Assembly (NCBI GenBank): GCA_965232105.1
Contig: OZ246956.1
Coordinates: 2,046,001 to 2,110,000 of the forward strand
Length of the DNA: 64,000 nt
Direction: 5' to 3'
Origin: Multivorans sp965232105
Lineage (GTDB): Bacteria > Acidobacteriota > Thermoanaerobaculia > Multivoradales > Multivoraceae
In this document: positions 16,447-27,174 of the stretch, piece by piece
Position numbering within the stretch: position 1 is the first letter of the stretch
Layout: each line of letters starts with the position of its first letter
Notes under the pieces: model-generated
Databases searched by the model: none
What the model saw: only the letters and a program-made list of their open reading frames with translations
What the model was told of the DNA's origin: nothing
Position numbers and translations under genes: made by a program

Positions 16447-18083
16447 CGACGAACTGGACCCGCAGGCGATTCATCGCGAGTGCCGCCGCCGCGGCGGCCG
16501 GAACCGGCCTCGGCCGGTCGCCCGCCGTCGGGCAGGACGGCTGGCGGGGCGGCCCGCTCCAGCACCTGATTCCGGCGGCGAGCCACGATCGCGTGGCGCT
16601 CAAGTGCTCTTTCGCCGACTCGCTCGACTTCGTGCCGGTGCTGCGGATCGGCGGCCGGCTGGTGGCGGGCCGGAGCACGGACACGGAGAGGCGCTTCTTC
16701 TCCTTCGACGCTCCCGGCCTGGAAGCAGACACGGAGTACGCGCTGCAACTGCTCGGCGGCGGCGAGGCGCTGTGCGATCCGTGGCCTCTCCGCACGTTTC
16801 CGTCGCCCTCGGCCCAACCCGAGTCGGTGCGGTTCCTCGCCTACACCTGCGCCGGCGGCCACGCCGAGTCGGGCTTCTTCCTGCCGCTGGCGGTTCGCCG
16901 CCGGCTGCTGAGACGGGCGCTCTCCTTCCGCCCGCGGGCGCTGATCGCGGTCGGCGACCACATCTACTGGGACCAGCGCACGGTGCTCTACAACCGCAGC
17001 GAGGAGCGAGGTCGCCGTTCCCGTGAGTTCTACGAGCGGATCGGCTGGCTGGACCTCAGCCTGCCCGTGCTGGGAACCAGCAACGAGACCTCGATCAAGG
17101 CCGCGGTCGGGCCGCAGATCGCGGAGCTCTACGGGGTCATGCTGCGGTCGACGCCTTCCTACTTCGTGAGCGATGACCACGACTACTACGAGAACGACGA
17201 CGCGGACCCCCAGATGGTCACTCTGCCTCCCGACCGCTACCAGGTCGAGTTCGCCCGGTTCACCCGCAACGCCTTCCTGCCGGAGTTCCTGCCGGATGTG
17301 GAGCGTCCGCTTGCGATGTCCGGCACCGGCGCCGGCGACCGGGAGCCCGGCATCTCCGAAGCCTTCGGCACGTTCCGCTACGGCCGGCTGGCCGAAGTCC
17401 TGATCTACGACTGCGCCCGCTACCTTTCGCTCAAGGGAATCCACGCCGGCCTCGTGCCGCCGGAAACCGAGCGTTGGCTGCACCAGCGCACCCGGGACCA
17501 GACGGTCGCGCAGTTGTTCCACGTGCCGTCGCACCCGTTCGGCTGGTCGGCGGGGAAGTGGCGCGAGTGGTACCCGGATGTCGCCGACCTCGACGACGGC
17601 GGCGCCACCGTGTCGCGGATCGGCGACTTTGCGGGCAGCAACTTCGGGCTGACGACGGAGCGGGAAAAGTACTTCTGGCAGGTGGGCTGGCTGCGGCAGC
17701 ATCAGCGCCTGCTGGAGTCGCTGACGTCCCAGTCGCAGCGGGCGGGCGTCGTGCTGTCGGGCGACCTGCATGCCATCGGCCACTCCGTGCTCGAGCGAAG
17801 CGGCAGCCTGGATCTGGCGGCCAATCCGGTTCATGCCGTGCTGACCGGACCGCTTGGCACCCTGACCGGCTGGCCTTCGGCGGCCCGCGGCACGCCGCCT
17901 CTGGCCGCCACCGGCCTTGTTCACGACGTGCGGGGCGAGACCTTCGAGAAGAACGGCTTCGCGCTCTTCGACGTGACGCCGTCCGAGATCACGGTGCGGC
18001 TGTTCGCGTGGAAGACGGGCGAACCCGAGTCAGCGATCGACGAACTCGAGCCGTACCACACGTCCGTCATCCGACGGGGCTGA
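16443..18083 (+). CDS. Tat-exported PhoD-like metallophosphoesterase
   Basis: This 546-residue protein has a twin-arginine signal (TRRRFIASAAAAAAG). The PhoD-like architecture includes an N-terminal beta domain, then FLAYTCAGG, ALIAVGDHIYWDQ, PSYFVSDDHDYYENDD (metal Asp/His residues) and GVVLSGDLHAIGHS. The family cleaves phosphodiesters or phosphomonoesters with Fe/Ca centres in the periplasm. The canonical PhoD motif order is kept, but the sequence is divergent enough that another alkaline-phosphatase-D-like activity is possible. It is translationally coupled to the metzincin upstream. Confidence 0.8.
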   Translation: MTTNWTRRRFIASAAAAAAGTGLGRSPAVGQDGWRGGPLQHLIPAASHDRVALKCSFADSLDFVPVLRIGGRLVAGRSTDTERRFFSFDAPGLEADTEYALQLLGGGEALCDPWPLRTFPSPSAQPESVRFLAYTCAGGHAESGFFLPLAVRRRLLRRALSFRPRALIAVGDHIYWDQRTVLYNRSEERGRRSREFYERIGWLDLSLPVLGTSNETSIKAAVGPQIAELYGVMLRSTPSYFVSDDHDYYENDDADPQMVTLPPDRYQVEFARFTRNAFLPEFLPDVERPLAMSGTGAGDREPGISEAFGTFRYGRLAEVLIYDCARYLSLKGIHAGLVPPETERWLHQRTRDQTVAQLFHVPSHPFGWSAGKWREWYPDVADLDDGGATVSRIGDFAGSNFGLTTEREKYFWQVGWLRQHQRLLESLTSQSQRAGVVLSGDLHAIGHSVLERSGSLDLAANPVHAVLTGPLGTLTGWPSAARGTPPLAATGLVHDVRGETFEKNGFALFDVTPSEITVRLFAWKTGEPESAIDELEPYHTSVIRRG

Positions 18084-18111
18084 TTCGGGGGGATGCGGTT
18101 AGTGTTCCGCG

Positions 18112-19740
<1,629 letters not shown>

Positions 19741-19822
19741 CCCTGAGGGGCCTGTCAAAAGTCCCTGCTAGACTCGCCCACTAGGCCTGAGACAGAGCCT
19801 GCGCCGAGGAGGGGAGATCGAG

Positions 19823-20029
19823 ATGGCTAGGCCCGGACCAACTACATTCGCCAAGCGTCAGAGGGAAATCCGCAAGCGCCAGAGGCGCCAGGAGAAGCTG
19901 GAGCGTCGCTCCATCCGAAAGATGGAGAAGGAACAAGCCGCGGAGGAGGCGCCTGTCGACCTTTCGGGCGAGGATCCCGACATCGCCGGGATCGTGCCCG
20001 GCCCGCAGCCGCTTCCCGACTGGGATTGA
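19823..20029 (+). CDS. Small conserved charged protein (68 residues)
   Basis: The N-terminal half is an Arg/Lys/Glu-rich helix (TFAKRQREIRKRQRRQEKLERRSIRKMEKEQ; coiled-coil-like) and the C-terminal half is acidic (DLSGEDPDIAGIVPGPQPLPDWD). GGAGA lies 7 nt upstream of the ATG. The pattern MARPGPTxFAKRQ is familiar to me from small unannotated proteins in several Gram-negative phyla. The basic helix suggests binding to RNA or the ribosome, but nothing here proves it. Confidence 0.7.
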   Translation: MARPGPTTFAKRQREIRKRQRRQEKLERRSIRKMEKEQAAEEAPVDLSGEDPDIAGIVPGPQPLPDWD

Positions 20030-20071
20030 GTCTCCGGTCGCCCGCACTGGTTGCGACCGACGCGCCAGCTC

Positions 20072-21136
20072 CTACTCGCCGCCGGTCGCGGCGGCCGCCT
20101 CGGCCTCCTGAGCCCGCGCGCCCGAGAGGATGTTGAACAGGCCGTAGTTGCCTTCGTGGCAGGCGTACTCGTACAGCGGTACGTCGCCCTTCTTCATCAG
20201 CAGCCGCGCGCTGAAGGGCCGCGCGTACGTCGCGGGATCGTTCACCGTGTACTCGTACACCAGGGTGTCCTCGTCGATGCGCCGGAACCTCTCGGTGACC
20301 TGCATTTCGTAGGCGTTACCCAGCGAGCTGAACACATTGCCGCTGAAGCTGGAGACGAGATCGGAGAAGTTCCTCGTCTCGACGATCAGGGTGTCGCCTT
20401 CCCAGTAGCCGCGGGAGTCGCCCAGCCACTGACGTACCGAACCGGGAAGGTGCGGCCGCCCGTCGAGGGGCACGATGCGGGTGTCGTGGACCATCTCGTT
20501 CAGGATCGCCACGTGGTTGGCGGACTGGAAGATCTGGATGTTCTGGTTGTAGCCGCCCGGCGTGATCGGCGGGCCTACGTTGAAGCCGAGGATGCAGCGC
20601 TCGGATAGTCCGCGGTCCTCGTAGCTGTCGAGGCCGATGCCGCCGACCCGAAGCCGCACCGGGCGGTCGATCGGCTTGTCGTCGCCGGGCGTCTTTCGCT
20701 CGATGTCGGGGTGGGCCTCCGGCAGCCGGCCGTTCGGCGGGTCGACGATCAGCGAGGTCCGAAGGTCCTCGACCACCGTGGCGCCGCGGTCGAACCAGAA
20801 GTTGTTGTAGCCCCCGACGGGTTCTCCGGCCTTGAGTCGCCGTTCCTCGGGGTCGCTGGGCGCGTCGGCGGCCCGCGCTCGCTCGACGGCGGCCGCCTCG
20901 ATCTCGGCGGCTCTCGCCTCGTCGATCGAGGCTTCCTGGTCCTCGGGCCGCTCCAGCGGCGTCAGGGTGCGGAAGTCCCAGACTCCCGAGATATCGGGCT
21001 TTCCGTCGGCGGCGCGCGGCGCGGTCCAGTCGGCCGCTTCCTGGGCCACGAGGGCCGGAGTGGCGGCAAGCAAAGCCAGTCCGGCGAAAACCGCGATCGA
21101 CTGGATGCGGAGACGAATTCCCAGGTGACGACGCAT
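20072..21136 (-). CDS. Secreted PDLxG-family protein, paralog 3
   Basis: This 354-residue protein has a signal peptide (SIAVFAGLALLAATPALVAQ). The mature start is APRAADGKPDISGVWDFRTLTPLERP, followed by LRTSLIVDPPNGRLPE, GYNQNIQIFQSANHVAILNEMVHDTRIVPL, WLGDSRGYWEGDTLIVETRNF and EYACHEGNYGLFNILSGARAQ. It differs from the other short paralogs in lacking GTAWW and in having FNILSGARA, which links it to the VOC-fused member at the left end. Function is unknown. It is a single gene, convergent with the small protein gene. Confidence 0.8.
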   Translation of the reverse strand: MRRHLGIRLRIQSIAVFAGLALLAATPALVAQEAADWTAPRAADGKPDISGVWDFRTLTPLERPEDQEASIDEARAAEIEAAAVERARAADAPSDPEERRLKAGEPVGGYNNFWFDRGATVVEDLRTSLIVDPPNGRLPEAHPDIERKTPGDDKPIDRPVRLRVGGIGLDSYEDRGLSERCILGFNVGPPITPGGYNQNIQIFQSANHVAILNEMVHDTRIVPLDGRPHLPGSVRQWLGDSRGYWEGDTLIVETRNFSDLVSSFSGNVFSSLGNAYEMQVTERFRRIDEDTLVYEYTVNDPATYARPFSARLLMKKGDVPLYEYACHEGNYGLFNILSGARAQEAEAAAATGGE

Positions 21137-21198
21137 GCCGTGCCTCCCCTCTTCTTCCTGTAAGGCTCTGGCGCGAAGTCTAAGGCGCCGCCTTCGGA

Positions 21199-22791
21199 CT
21201 AGCCCCCCGCAGCCTCCGCCGTGTCAGCCGCTGGATTGAACAGCCGTTCGACATGAGTTTCAGGCAGGGGTTGCGTCAGCTTGGACACCACGTAGGTCCC
21301 GGCGATCGAAACGACTTCACCGACGACCGCGCAGGAGTAAGGGTTGATCTGGTAGTGCGCGAGCCACTCTGTTACACCGGAAAGGGGGCCGAACGAGCCG
21401 GGATCGACGATCTGCCAGGGCAGGCCGCTGCGCAGCAGGATGAAGGTCAGCATGCCGCTGACGAGGCCTGTGTAGGCGCCGGCCAGGGTGACGCCCCGCC
21501 ACAGACCGCCGACCACGAGCGGGCCGGCGAAGGCGGCCATCATGCCGCCGGTGCCGACCCAGACCAGGAGGGCGATGTTCATGTCCTGCATCGCCCAGGC
21601 CATCCAGGTACAGAGGATCAGAACGACCACCGTGCTCCATCGGCTGATCACCAGGACCTTGCGGTCGACCTCCTTGTCGCTCAGGTGGGGCGTGTACTTG
21701 GGGACGATCGATCGCCGGTAGATGTCGTTGGCGACGATCTGGGACGACGACACGACGAGGCCGTCCGCGGTCGACATGATCGCGGCCAGAATGCCGACCC
21801 CGATCAGGGCGGCCAGCCAGGTCGGGAAGAGTTCGATGAACAGAGCGGGCAGAGCCTCGTTCGGGTTGCGTCCGGCCTCGAGAAGTTCAGGGCCGAGGAC
21901 GCCGCGGGCCAGGATGCCGCCAAGGCCCAGCATGCCCATCGTCAGGCCGACGGCGAAGGCGAGCTTGACGAACCGCATCCGGTCGCCGTCGTTCTTGAGT
22001 GCCCAGACCTTGTTGCCGATGTGGGGCAGCATGCCGAGCGGGATGTGGGCGAACAGCACGCAGGCGATCGCCCACCAGGAGTCGTAGAGCGAATTCGACG
22101 TGTTGAGCGGCCCGACCAGGTGTTCGTTCTGGACGCGCAGGTTGGAGGCGAGCGCGCCGAGGCCGCCGTCCATTCCGGAAGCGAAGAGGAACATGACGAT
22201 GACGACGATCGCGACGATGAGCATCATCAGGCCCTGGATGCCGTCCGTCAGGATGTCCGCGTGGGCGCCGCCGAGCACCACGTAGACGAGCAGCACGCCG
22301 GACGTGATGATCAGCGCGGTCATCGGCTTGAGTCCGAGCATGATCTCGAACATGACCAGTCCCGACACGAGCTGTCCGGCGATGTAGAAGAACAGGACCA
22401 GAGAGAAGACGGAGACGAGCAGCCGCACGCCGTCGCTCTGGTAGCGGTCGCCCAGGTACTCGGGGATCGACCGGTTGCCGAACTTGTGGCCTGAGTTCGC
22501 GACCAGCTTGATCGTGATCAGGACGCCGAAGTACACCCCCATCGGGTAGAGGAACTTGCCCCAGACGCTGGCCATCCCGAACTGGTAGCCGAGGCCCGGG
22601 CTGCCGAGGAACGTGGCCCCGCTGGCGGTCGTGGCGGCGAAGGCCAGCGCCAGGAAGTAGGGGCCGTAGCTGCTGCGGGCCGTCGCGAAGTCATCCGCGT
22701 TGCTGATCCGCCGGCTGGCGATCCAGCCGAAGGCAAGCATGCCCACGATGTAGACGATGAGGAACATCCACGACCAGGCAAACAGACTCAT
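21199..22791 (-). CDS. Sodium:solute symporter (SSS family)
   Basis: This 530-residue protein has about 13 membrane spans and SSS landmarks: FIVYIVGMLAFGWIASRR at the N-terminus, FAATTASGATFLGSPG (sodium-site region), NRSIPEYLGDRY, GGAHADILTDGIQGLMML and ILAAIMSTADGLVVSSSQIVANDIYR. It imports an organic solute (an amino acid, sugar or carboxylate) with Na+. The start ATG at 22791 is preceded by GAGGAGAG. A REP1 element separates it from the upstream hydrolase gene. Confidence 0.92.
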   Translation of the reverse strand: MSLFAWSWMFLIVYIVGMLAFGWIASRRISNADDFATARSSYGPYFLALAFAATTASGATFLGSPGLGYQFGMASVWGKFLYPMGVYFGVLITIKLVANSGHKFGNRSIPEYLGDRYQSDGVRLLVSVFSLVLFFYIAGQLVSGLVMFEIMLGLKPMTALIITSGVLLVYVVLGGAHADILTDGIQGLMMLIVAIVVIVMFLFASGMDGGLGALASNLRVQNEHLVGPLNTSNSLYDSWWAIACVLFAHIPLGMLPHIGNKVWALKNDGDRMRFVKLAFAVGLTMGMLGLGGILARGVLGPELLEAGRNPNEALPALFIELFPTWLAALIGVGILAAIMSTADGLVVSSSQIVANDIYRRSIVPKYTPHLSDKEVDRKVLVISRWSTVVVLILCTWMAWAMQDMNIALLVWVGTGGMMAAFAGPLVVGGLWRGVTLAGAYTGLVSGMLTFILLRSGLPWQIVDPGSFGPLSGVTEWLAHYQINPYSCAVVGEVVSIAGTYVVSKLTQPLPETHVERLFNPAADTAEAAGG

Positions 22792-22824
22792 CCATCTCTC
22801 CTCTTCAACTCTTCAGACCGCTGC

Positions 22825-22866
22825 CACTGGGTGCGCCGGCCGGCTGGCCGGCATCCGGCCGCAGGC
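22825..22866 (+). repeat. REP1 palindromic repeat, copy c
   Basis: CACTGGGTGC, hairpin GCCGGCC-GGCT-GGCCGGC, then ATCCGGCCGC. It lies in the 107-bp gap between the serine hydrolase gene and the SSS gene, both on the minus strand. Confidence 0.75.
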
Positions 22867-22898
22867 CCGTTCTCCCCTCTCACGCGTTTCGACGCTTC

Positions 22899-24197
22899 TC
22901 AGTCGACAATTGCTTCGTAGGCCAGCCGCTTGCTGGTGAAGCGAGCGCCCGCCGAGGCGGGGAAGTCGCGGCTCTGGATCATGCCGACGACGACCAGGTC
23001 CTGGATCGGGTTGATGCCGAACCAGGTGCCGCCGATGCCGTACCACCAGTACTCGCCCCTCGCGCGCTCGTGGTCCGAGGCGGGGTGCGGATCGGTGACG
23101 ATCGAGAAGTCCAGACCGAAGCGGTTGCCGCGGTAGAGCGGTCCCATGTCCGTCACGTTCTCGGGCAGGTGATCGGTGTGCATCAGCTCGACCGTCTCCG
23201 GCTTGAGGACGCGGACGCCGCCCAGTTCGCCGCCGTTCGCGAGCATCTGGGCGAAGCGCATGTAGTCCATCGCCGTCGACACCAGACCGCCGCCTCCCGA
23301 GAGGAAGTTCGGCTTCGTCAGGTACTGCCCGAACTCGACCTTGGCCAGTTTGCCCTGGTTCGTGGCGTACATGTGCGAGAAGCGGTCCGCCTTGTCCGGC
23401 TCGACCCAGAAGGCGGTGTCGTCCATGCCCAGGGGGCCGAAGACGCGCTCGTTCAGCACCTCGTCGAGCGGCTTTCCGGCCAGCACCTCGAGCACGTAGC
23501 CCTGGACATCGACCGCGACGCTGTAGTGCCACATCGATCCGGGCTGCTGGCGGAGGGGAATCTTCGCCAGCTTGTCGATCATGCCCTTCAGGTTCTGGTT
23601 CGGGTCGGTGATGATGCCGGCCTTCGTGTAGAGCGTGTCGACCTGGGACTGTGAGAACAGCCCGTAGGTCAGTCCCGCCGTGTGGCTCATCAGCTCGCGC
23701 ATCGTCATCGGGTGATCGGCGTCCTCGACCACGGGCATGCCGTCCTCACCGTCCTCCTTGGCGACCTTGAGACCCGCGAACTCGGGAATGAACTTCGAAA
23801 CCGGGTCGTCGAGCGTGAAGCGGCCCTCGTCGTAGTAGGTCATCAGGGCGACGCCGATGATCGGCTTGGTCATCGAGTAGATGCGGAAGATCGTGTCCTT
23901 CTCGACGGGGACCCCGTTCTCGATGTCCCGTTTGCCGTAGGCGTCGAAGTGGACGAGCTTCCCCTTGCGGGAGACCATCGTGACGACGCCGGCGAGCTTG
24001 CCGTCGTCGACCATTCCGTGCATTGCGGCGTTGAGTTTTGCGAGGCCGGCCGGATCCATGCCGACATCGGCCGGCTTGGCCTTTCCGAGGTCACGCTCGC
24101 CGGCAAAGGCGGGCGCCAGAGCGAAGGCCGCAAGCAGCAGGCAGGCGGCGGCGAGGGCAAGCGGGGCGAACTGCCCCCGAGGACGCAATCGGATCAC
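22899..24197 (-). CDS. Exported class C beta-lactamase-like serine hydrolase
   Basis: This 432-residue protein of the beta-lactamase/DD-peptidase/EstB superfamily has a signal peptide (FAPLALAAACLLLAAFALAPAFA). The SxxK nucleophile motif is YSMTKPI (~100), a Tyr motif is WHYSVAVDVQG (in place of YxN), and a C-terminal GIGG block replaces HxG/KTG. Such proteins are usually esterases, amidases or peptidases rather than antibiotic beta-lactamases. The GTG start is supported by GGAGG eight nt upstream. It probably follows DUF1295 and a PDLxG gene in one minus-strand operon. Confidence 0.85.
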   Translation of the reverse strand: MIRLRPRGQFAPLALAAACLLLAAFALAPAFAGERDLGKAKPADVGMDPAGLAKLNAAMHGMVDDGKLAGVVTMVSRKGKLVHFDAYGKRDIENGVPVEKDTIFRIYSMTKPIIGVALMTYYDEGRFTLDDPVSKFIPEFAGLKVAKEDGEDGMPVVEDADHPMTMRELMSHTAGLTYGLFSQSQVDTLYTKAGIITDPNQNLKGMIDKLAKIPLRQQPGSMWHYSVAVDVQGYVLEVLAGKPLDEVLNERVFGPLGMDDTAFWVEPDKADRFSHMYATNQGKLAKVEFGQYLTKPNFLSGGGGLVSTAMDYMRFAQMLANGGELGGVRVLKPETVELMHTDHLPENVTDMGPLYRGNRFGLDFSIVTDPHPASDHERARGEYWWYGIGGTWFGINPIQDLVVVGMIQSRDFPASAGARFTSKRLAYEAIVD

Positions 24198-24247
24198 GCG
24201 TTGTTCCTCCGTCTAAGGGTTTGGCTGGGCGTCGGCGAGAGTACCAC

Positions 24248-25093
24248 CTACCGGCGGCGCAGGCGTAGCCCCGGAATCACGCAGGGGGTAGCCGCCTGGT
24301 ACTCGCGGTAGGACGGGTACTTGCCGGCAGCGATGGACTCTCCGAGCGGTATCGAACCGACGAAGAGGGCGATGAGCATCAGGCAGCCGGCGCCCGTCCA
24401 GTGAATCCACTGGCCCGACGCGGAGACGGCGAACAAGTAGAACACGCACCACAAGGCCATCTCGCACAGATAGTTCGGATGGCGGGCGATGCCGAACAGT
24501 CCGGTCTTGATGAACGGTTGCGCGACCTCCTCACCGTCGGCGATCCGGCGCTTCTTGTCCTGCTGGAAGGCCCACATCTGCTCGTCAGCGACGACCTCGC
24601 CGACCAGGAACAGCAGGAACAGCGCGGCGGCCAGGATGTCGAGTCCGCCGAGCGGCGCGTCTCCGGCCTCCCAGGCCGCGTGGATGGGAGACGTGAACCA
24701 CCAGATCAGCAGCATCTGGCCAGGGCAGATGAACGTGATGTTCATCACCTGGATGCCGATCGGCCCGAACCGCTCCCGGACGGTGGCCCAGCGGTAGTCC
24801 TCGCCGCCCTTCTGGTAGCCCCCCTTGCGGGCGAAGTTGAAGGTGAGACGTATTCCCCAAAGCAGGACGAGGGCGGTCATCAGGTTGACTCGCGGCGACT
24901 GAAAGTCAGCGTCCGCGGCCACGATCAGACAGTAGATCGCCGGACAGAGCGACCAGAGGCGGTCCACCCAGGAGTACTCGCGGGTGATCACCGTGGCCAG
25001 CCAGGTCAGAGCCGCCAGGATGACGCAGAGATCGAGCGCGGCGCCGATCGGCGTGCCGGTCAGGGGATGGGGGATGAGGTTGATGTCTGGCAT
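24248..25093 (-). CDS. DUF1295 membrane protein (steroid 5-alpha-reductase-like)
   Basis: This 281-residue polytopic protein matches DUF1295: SWVDRLWSLCPAIYC, LWGIRLTFNFARKGGY, GEDYRWATVRERFG and FGIARHPNYLCEMALWCVFYLF near the C-terminus, the NADPH-binding-like HPNYL block shared with isoprenylcysteine methyltransferases and 5-alpha-reductases. It is expected to reduce a lipid-soluble substrate at the membrane; the substrate is unknown. AGGAGG lies 8 nt before the ATG. It lies 18 bp downstream of the PDLxG paralog at 25112. Confidence 0.85.
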   Translation of the reverse strand: MPDINLIPHPLTGTPIGAALDLCVILAALTWLATVITREYSWVDRLWSLCPAIYCLIVAADADFQSPRVNLMTALVLLWGIRLTFNFARKGGYQKGGEDYRWATVRERFGPIGIQVMNITFICPGQMLLIWWFTSPIHAAWEAGDAPLGGLDILAAALFLLFLVGEVVADEQMWAFQQDKKRRIADGEEVAQPFIKTGLFGIARHPNYLCEMALWCVFYLFAVSASGQWIHWTGAGCLMLIALFVGSIPLGESIAAGKYPSYREYQAATPCVIPGLRLRRR

Positions 25094-25111
25094 GGCTTGG
25101 CCTCCTGCTCC

Positions 25112-26275
25112 TCAGTCGCCGGACCCGGACCCGGACCCGGTCGAGGCGCCGGAAGCACCCTGCTCGAGCGCCTCCTGCTCCAGGAGCCGCGCGCCGCGCA
25201 GGATGCCGCCGAGCGCGTAGTTCCCTTCGTGACAGCCGTACTCGTAGAGCCGGTGGCCGGTCGCCGGCCACGGGTACTCCCCGCTCCAGGCCGTCTCGTA
25301 GACCGGATCCTCGACCGTGAACTGGTAGCGAAGGGTGTTCGCGTCGATTCGGCTGATCCGTTCCACCACGTGCAGATCGCGCGACGCCCGGCTGACCGAG
25401 CCTCGAACCTCGCGGAAGTTCGTCGTGTCGACGACCAGTGTGTCGCCTTCCCACCAGCCGATCGAGTCGCCGCTCCAGTTGCGGACGCTGTCCGGGAGGT
25501 GCTCCGAGTCGAGCCGGATGATCCGGGTGTCGTGCATCCACTCGATCAGGATCATCACGTGGTCGTCCGTCTGCACGATCGTCTTCAGGTTGTTGTACAT
25601 CCCCGGCATCGACGGCGGCCCCGACGCGCCCCGCGTCAGGATGCAGCGCTCGGCGAGTGGTCGCAGCTCGGGGTCGTCGTACGGGCCTACGGGCAGGTGC
25701 ATCCACCAGGCCGTGCCGGTGTTCTCATGCCGGAACGGCGCGAGCCGCTCGGTCCGCTGCTGGCCAATCGCGCTGAGCGGCGGGTAGCGGCCGTTGGGCG
25801 GGTCCGTGATGATCGATGTCCGGTACTTGCCGTCGAGCTGGAACGCGCCCGTACCGATGTCGACGAAGAAGGCGTTGTAGCCGCCCACCTTGCCCGCGGC
25901 GCCCGTGAACTCCGGCGCGTAGATGCCCGTGCCGCCCTTGGGAGGCGCCTTGCGGTTCGGGTCGCTGGGAGCGTGGTCCTTGTTGAAGTTCGTCTCCCAG
26001 TGCTCGGCGATCGCGGCCGCCTCGTCCGGCGTCAACGCCAGCCGCTCCCCGTACTGCGCCGGCCGCTGAGCCGGTGTCAGCGTCGCGATGTCGTAAGTGC
26101 CGGAGAGGTCGGGCCGGCCGTCATGACGGCGCGGGATCTCCTCGGCCGCCGCGGGGGAGGCGGCGAACAACATGAGGGCCGCTGCGGCGGCTATTACGAC
26201 CAGGGCCGCCACCGAGATCACCGGGGTGCCCCAGACCCTCCAGAACGAAGATCTCCTGTGCTGCCTGATCCGCAT
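25112..26275 (-). CDS. Secreted PDLxG-family protein, paralog 4
   Basis: This 387-residue protein has an N-terminal export signal (VISVAALVVIAAAAALMLFAASPAAAEE). The mature part is IPRRHDGRPDLSGTYDIATLTPAQRPAQYGERLALTPDEA, with KYRTSIITDPPNGRYPP, GTAWWMHLPVGPYDD, WSGDSIGWWEGDTLVVDTTNF and YEYGCHEGNYALGGILRGARLLEQEA. It is most like the paralog at 46620 (shared APEFTGAAGKVGGYNAF). The start is set by GGGAGG 6-7 nt before the ATG at 26275; the longer open frame reads into a palindromic repeat. It ends in a Ser-Gly repeat tail. Confidence 0.82.
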   Translation of the reverse strand: MRIRQHRRSSFWRVWGTPVISVAALVVIAAAAALMLFAASPAAAEEIPRRHDGRPDLSGTYDIATLTPAQRPAQYGERLALTPDEAAAIAEHWETNFNKDHAPSDPNRKAPPKGGTGIYAPEFTGAAGKVGGYNAFFVDIGTGAFQLDGKYRTSIITDPPNGRYPPLSAIGQQRTERLAPFRHENTGTAWWMHLPVGPYDDPELRPLAERCILTRGASGPPSMPGMYNNLKTIVQTDDHVMILIEWMHDTRIIRLDSEHLPDSVRNWSGDSIGWWEGDTLVVDTTNFREVRGSVSRASRDLHVVERISRIDANTLRYQFTVEDPVYETAWSGEYPWPATGHRLYEYGCHEGNYALGGILRGARLLEQEALEQGASGASTGSGSGSGD

Positions 26276-26366
26276 CTCGACCTCCCGGCTTTGTGCTTGC
26301 GCTGTGTGTACCGGACAGCCTATCGCCTCGATGAGCTTCAGCCCCGGGAACCCGTGTGACGCGACT

Positions 26367-26435
26367 GCGCCACACGCGAACCGGTCCGTGCGCCCGTCAT
26401 CGGGCGCACGGATGGCACGCGGGCGTCCCGCCCGC
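26367..26435 (+). repeat. REP2 palindromic repeat, copy a
   Basis: A 49-bp unit (26367-26415) contains CGCGAACCGG and a 12-bp stem with a TCAT loop (385-396/401-412). A second hairpin follows, GCGGGCG-TCC-CGCCCGC (26419-26435). The 49-bp unit recurs on the other strand at 39656-39704 with 45 of 49 bases identical. Two of the four differences are a paired T-A to C-G change in the stem. Confidence 0.8.
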
Positions 26436-26761
26436 AGCAGGCCGGAAGTAGAGCCAGTGATACACCTACCGGCCAGAGAAGAGACTCGAAGATCGACCGG
26501 GCGAGAGGAGTTGGCCGTGCACAAGTCGCTAGAGGATCGGTTCAGGCAGCTTCCGCGAGGCAAGAATTGGGGCGCCTACTTCGACTCGAAGTCTGGCGGC
26601 AGCATTCCGGTGCGCAGCCAGCCGCCACTCGATGAGCGAGGCGATCTCCGTCCAGCGAGTTCGTTCGGTGAGGCTGCGAAGGGCGCCGATCTGTGACATC
26701 CTCCACCACCGCACCGGCAGCAAACCGCACAGCCTGACCACGCCACAACCGGACCGGGAAG
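26436..26761. other. Gap without a supportable gene
   Basis: About 326 bp hold only short open frames with no recognisable motif. The plus-strand frame HKSLEDRFRQLPRGKNWGAYFDSKSGG looks protein-like but is short and ends at 26694. It may be a decayed fragment at the edge of the defence island. Confidence 0.4.
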
Positions 26762-26971
26762 ATGACGGACAAGACATCGCGACTCAGTTGGACTCAGTGG
26801 ATCGTTTTCGCGGTGATTGGCGGCGGTCTGCCGCTCGCCACCTGCCGGCGATCCCTGGCCGGGCCAGTCGATTTTCCGGTGCTGGCCGATGTCGTGACGA
26901 CGATCTTCTACGTCGTGGTGCTGGCCTGCCTCGGCGTGGTCCTGGCGGTGTCGCTGCCGCGGTCGGAGTAG
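26762..26971 (+). CDS. Small two-span membrane protein
   Basis: A 69-residue open frame has two hydrophobic segments (WIVFAVIGGGLPLA and VVTTIFYVVVLACLGVVLAVSL) and an Arg/Ser C-terminus. Codon use is like that of real genes here (strong G/C third positions). No homolog is recognised. It could be a genuine small membrane protein or a leftover of a larger one; it stands alone at the border of the accessory island. Confidence 0.4.
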   Translation: MTDKTSRLSWTQWIVFAVIGGGLPLATCRRSLAGPVDFPVLADVVTTIFYVVVLACLGVVLAVSLPRSE

Positions 26972-27174
26972 ACCAGACTCCTGCGGCACTTCATCCCCGA
27001 AACCGCGCCTTGAAGAAGGTCACGATCAAGCTGGGTCGAAGGGCGAGCAAGGAGGAGTTGCATGATCGCGCCGGCCTTGGTTGACGGCTGCGGCCCAACG
27101 CTCGCATGAGTCTGGCTGCGGTTCCTGCCCCCGGCGCTCTGGTCTTGGTCCTCAGTTCCTTGCAGGAAATCGAG

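Noticed and set aside
16215..17924. Minus-strand open frame of 569 codons
   Set aside because: Shadow of the PhoD-like gene, whose Tat signal and metal motifs are clear.
24401..26359. Plus-strand open frame of 652 codons
   Set aside because: It runs antisense across the DUF1295 gene and the PDLxG paralog; no domain is seen and both minus-strand genes are well supported.
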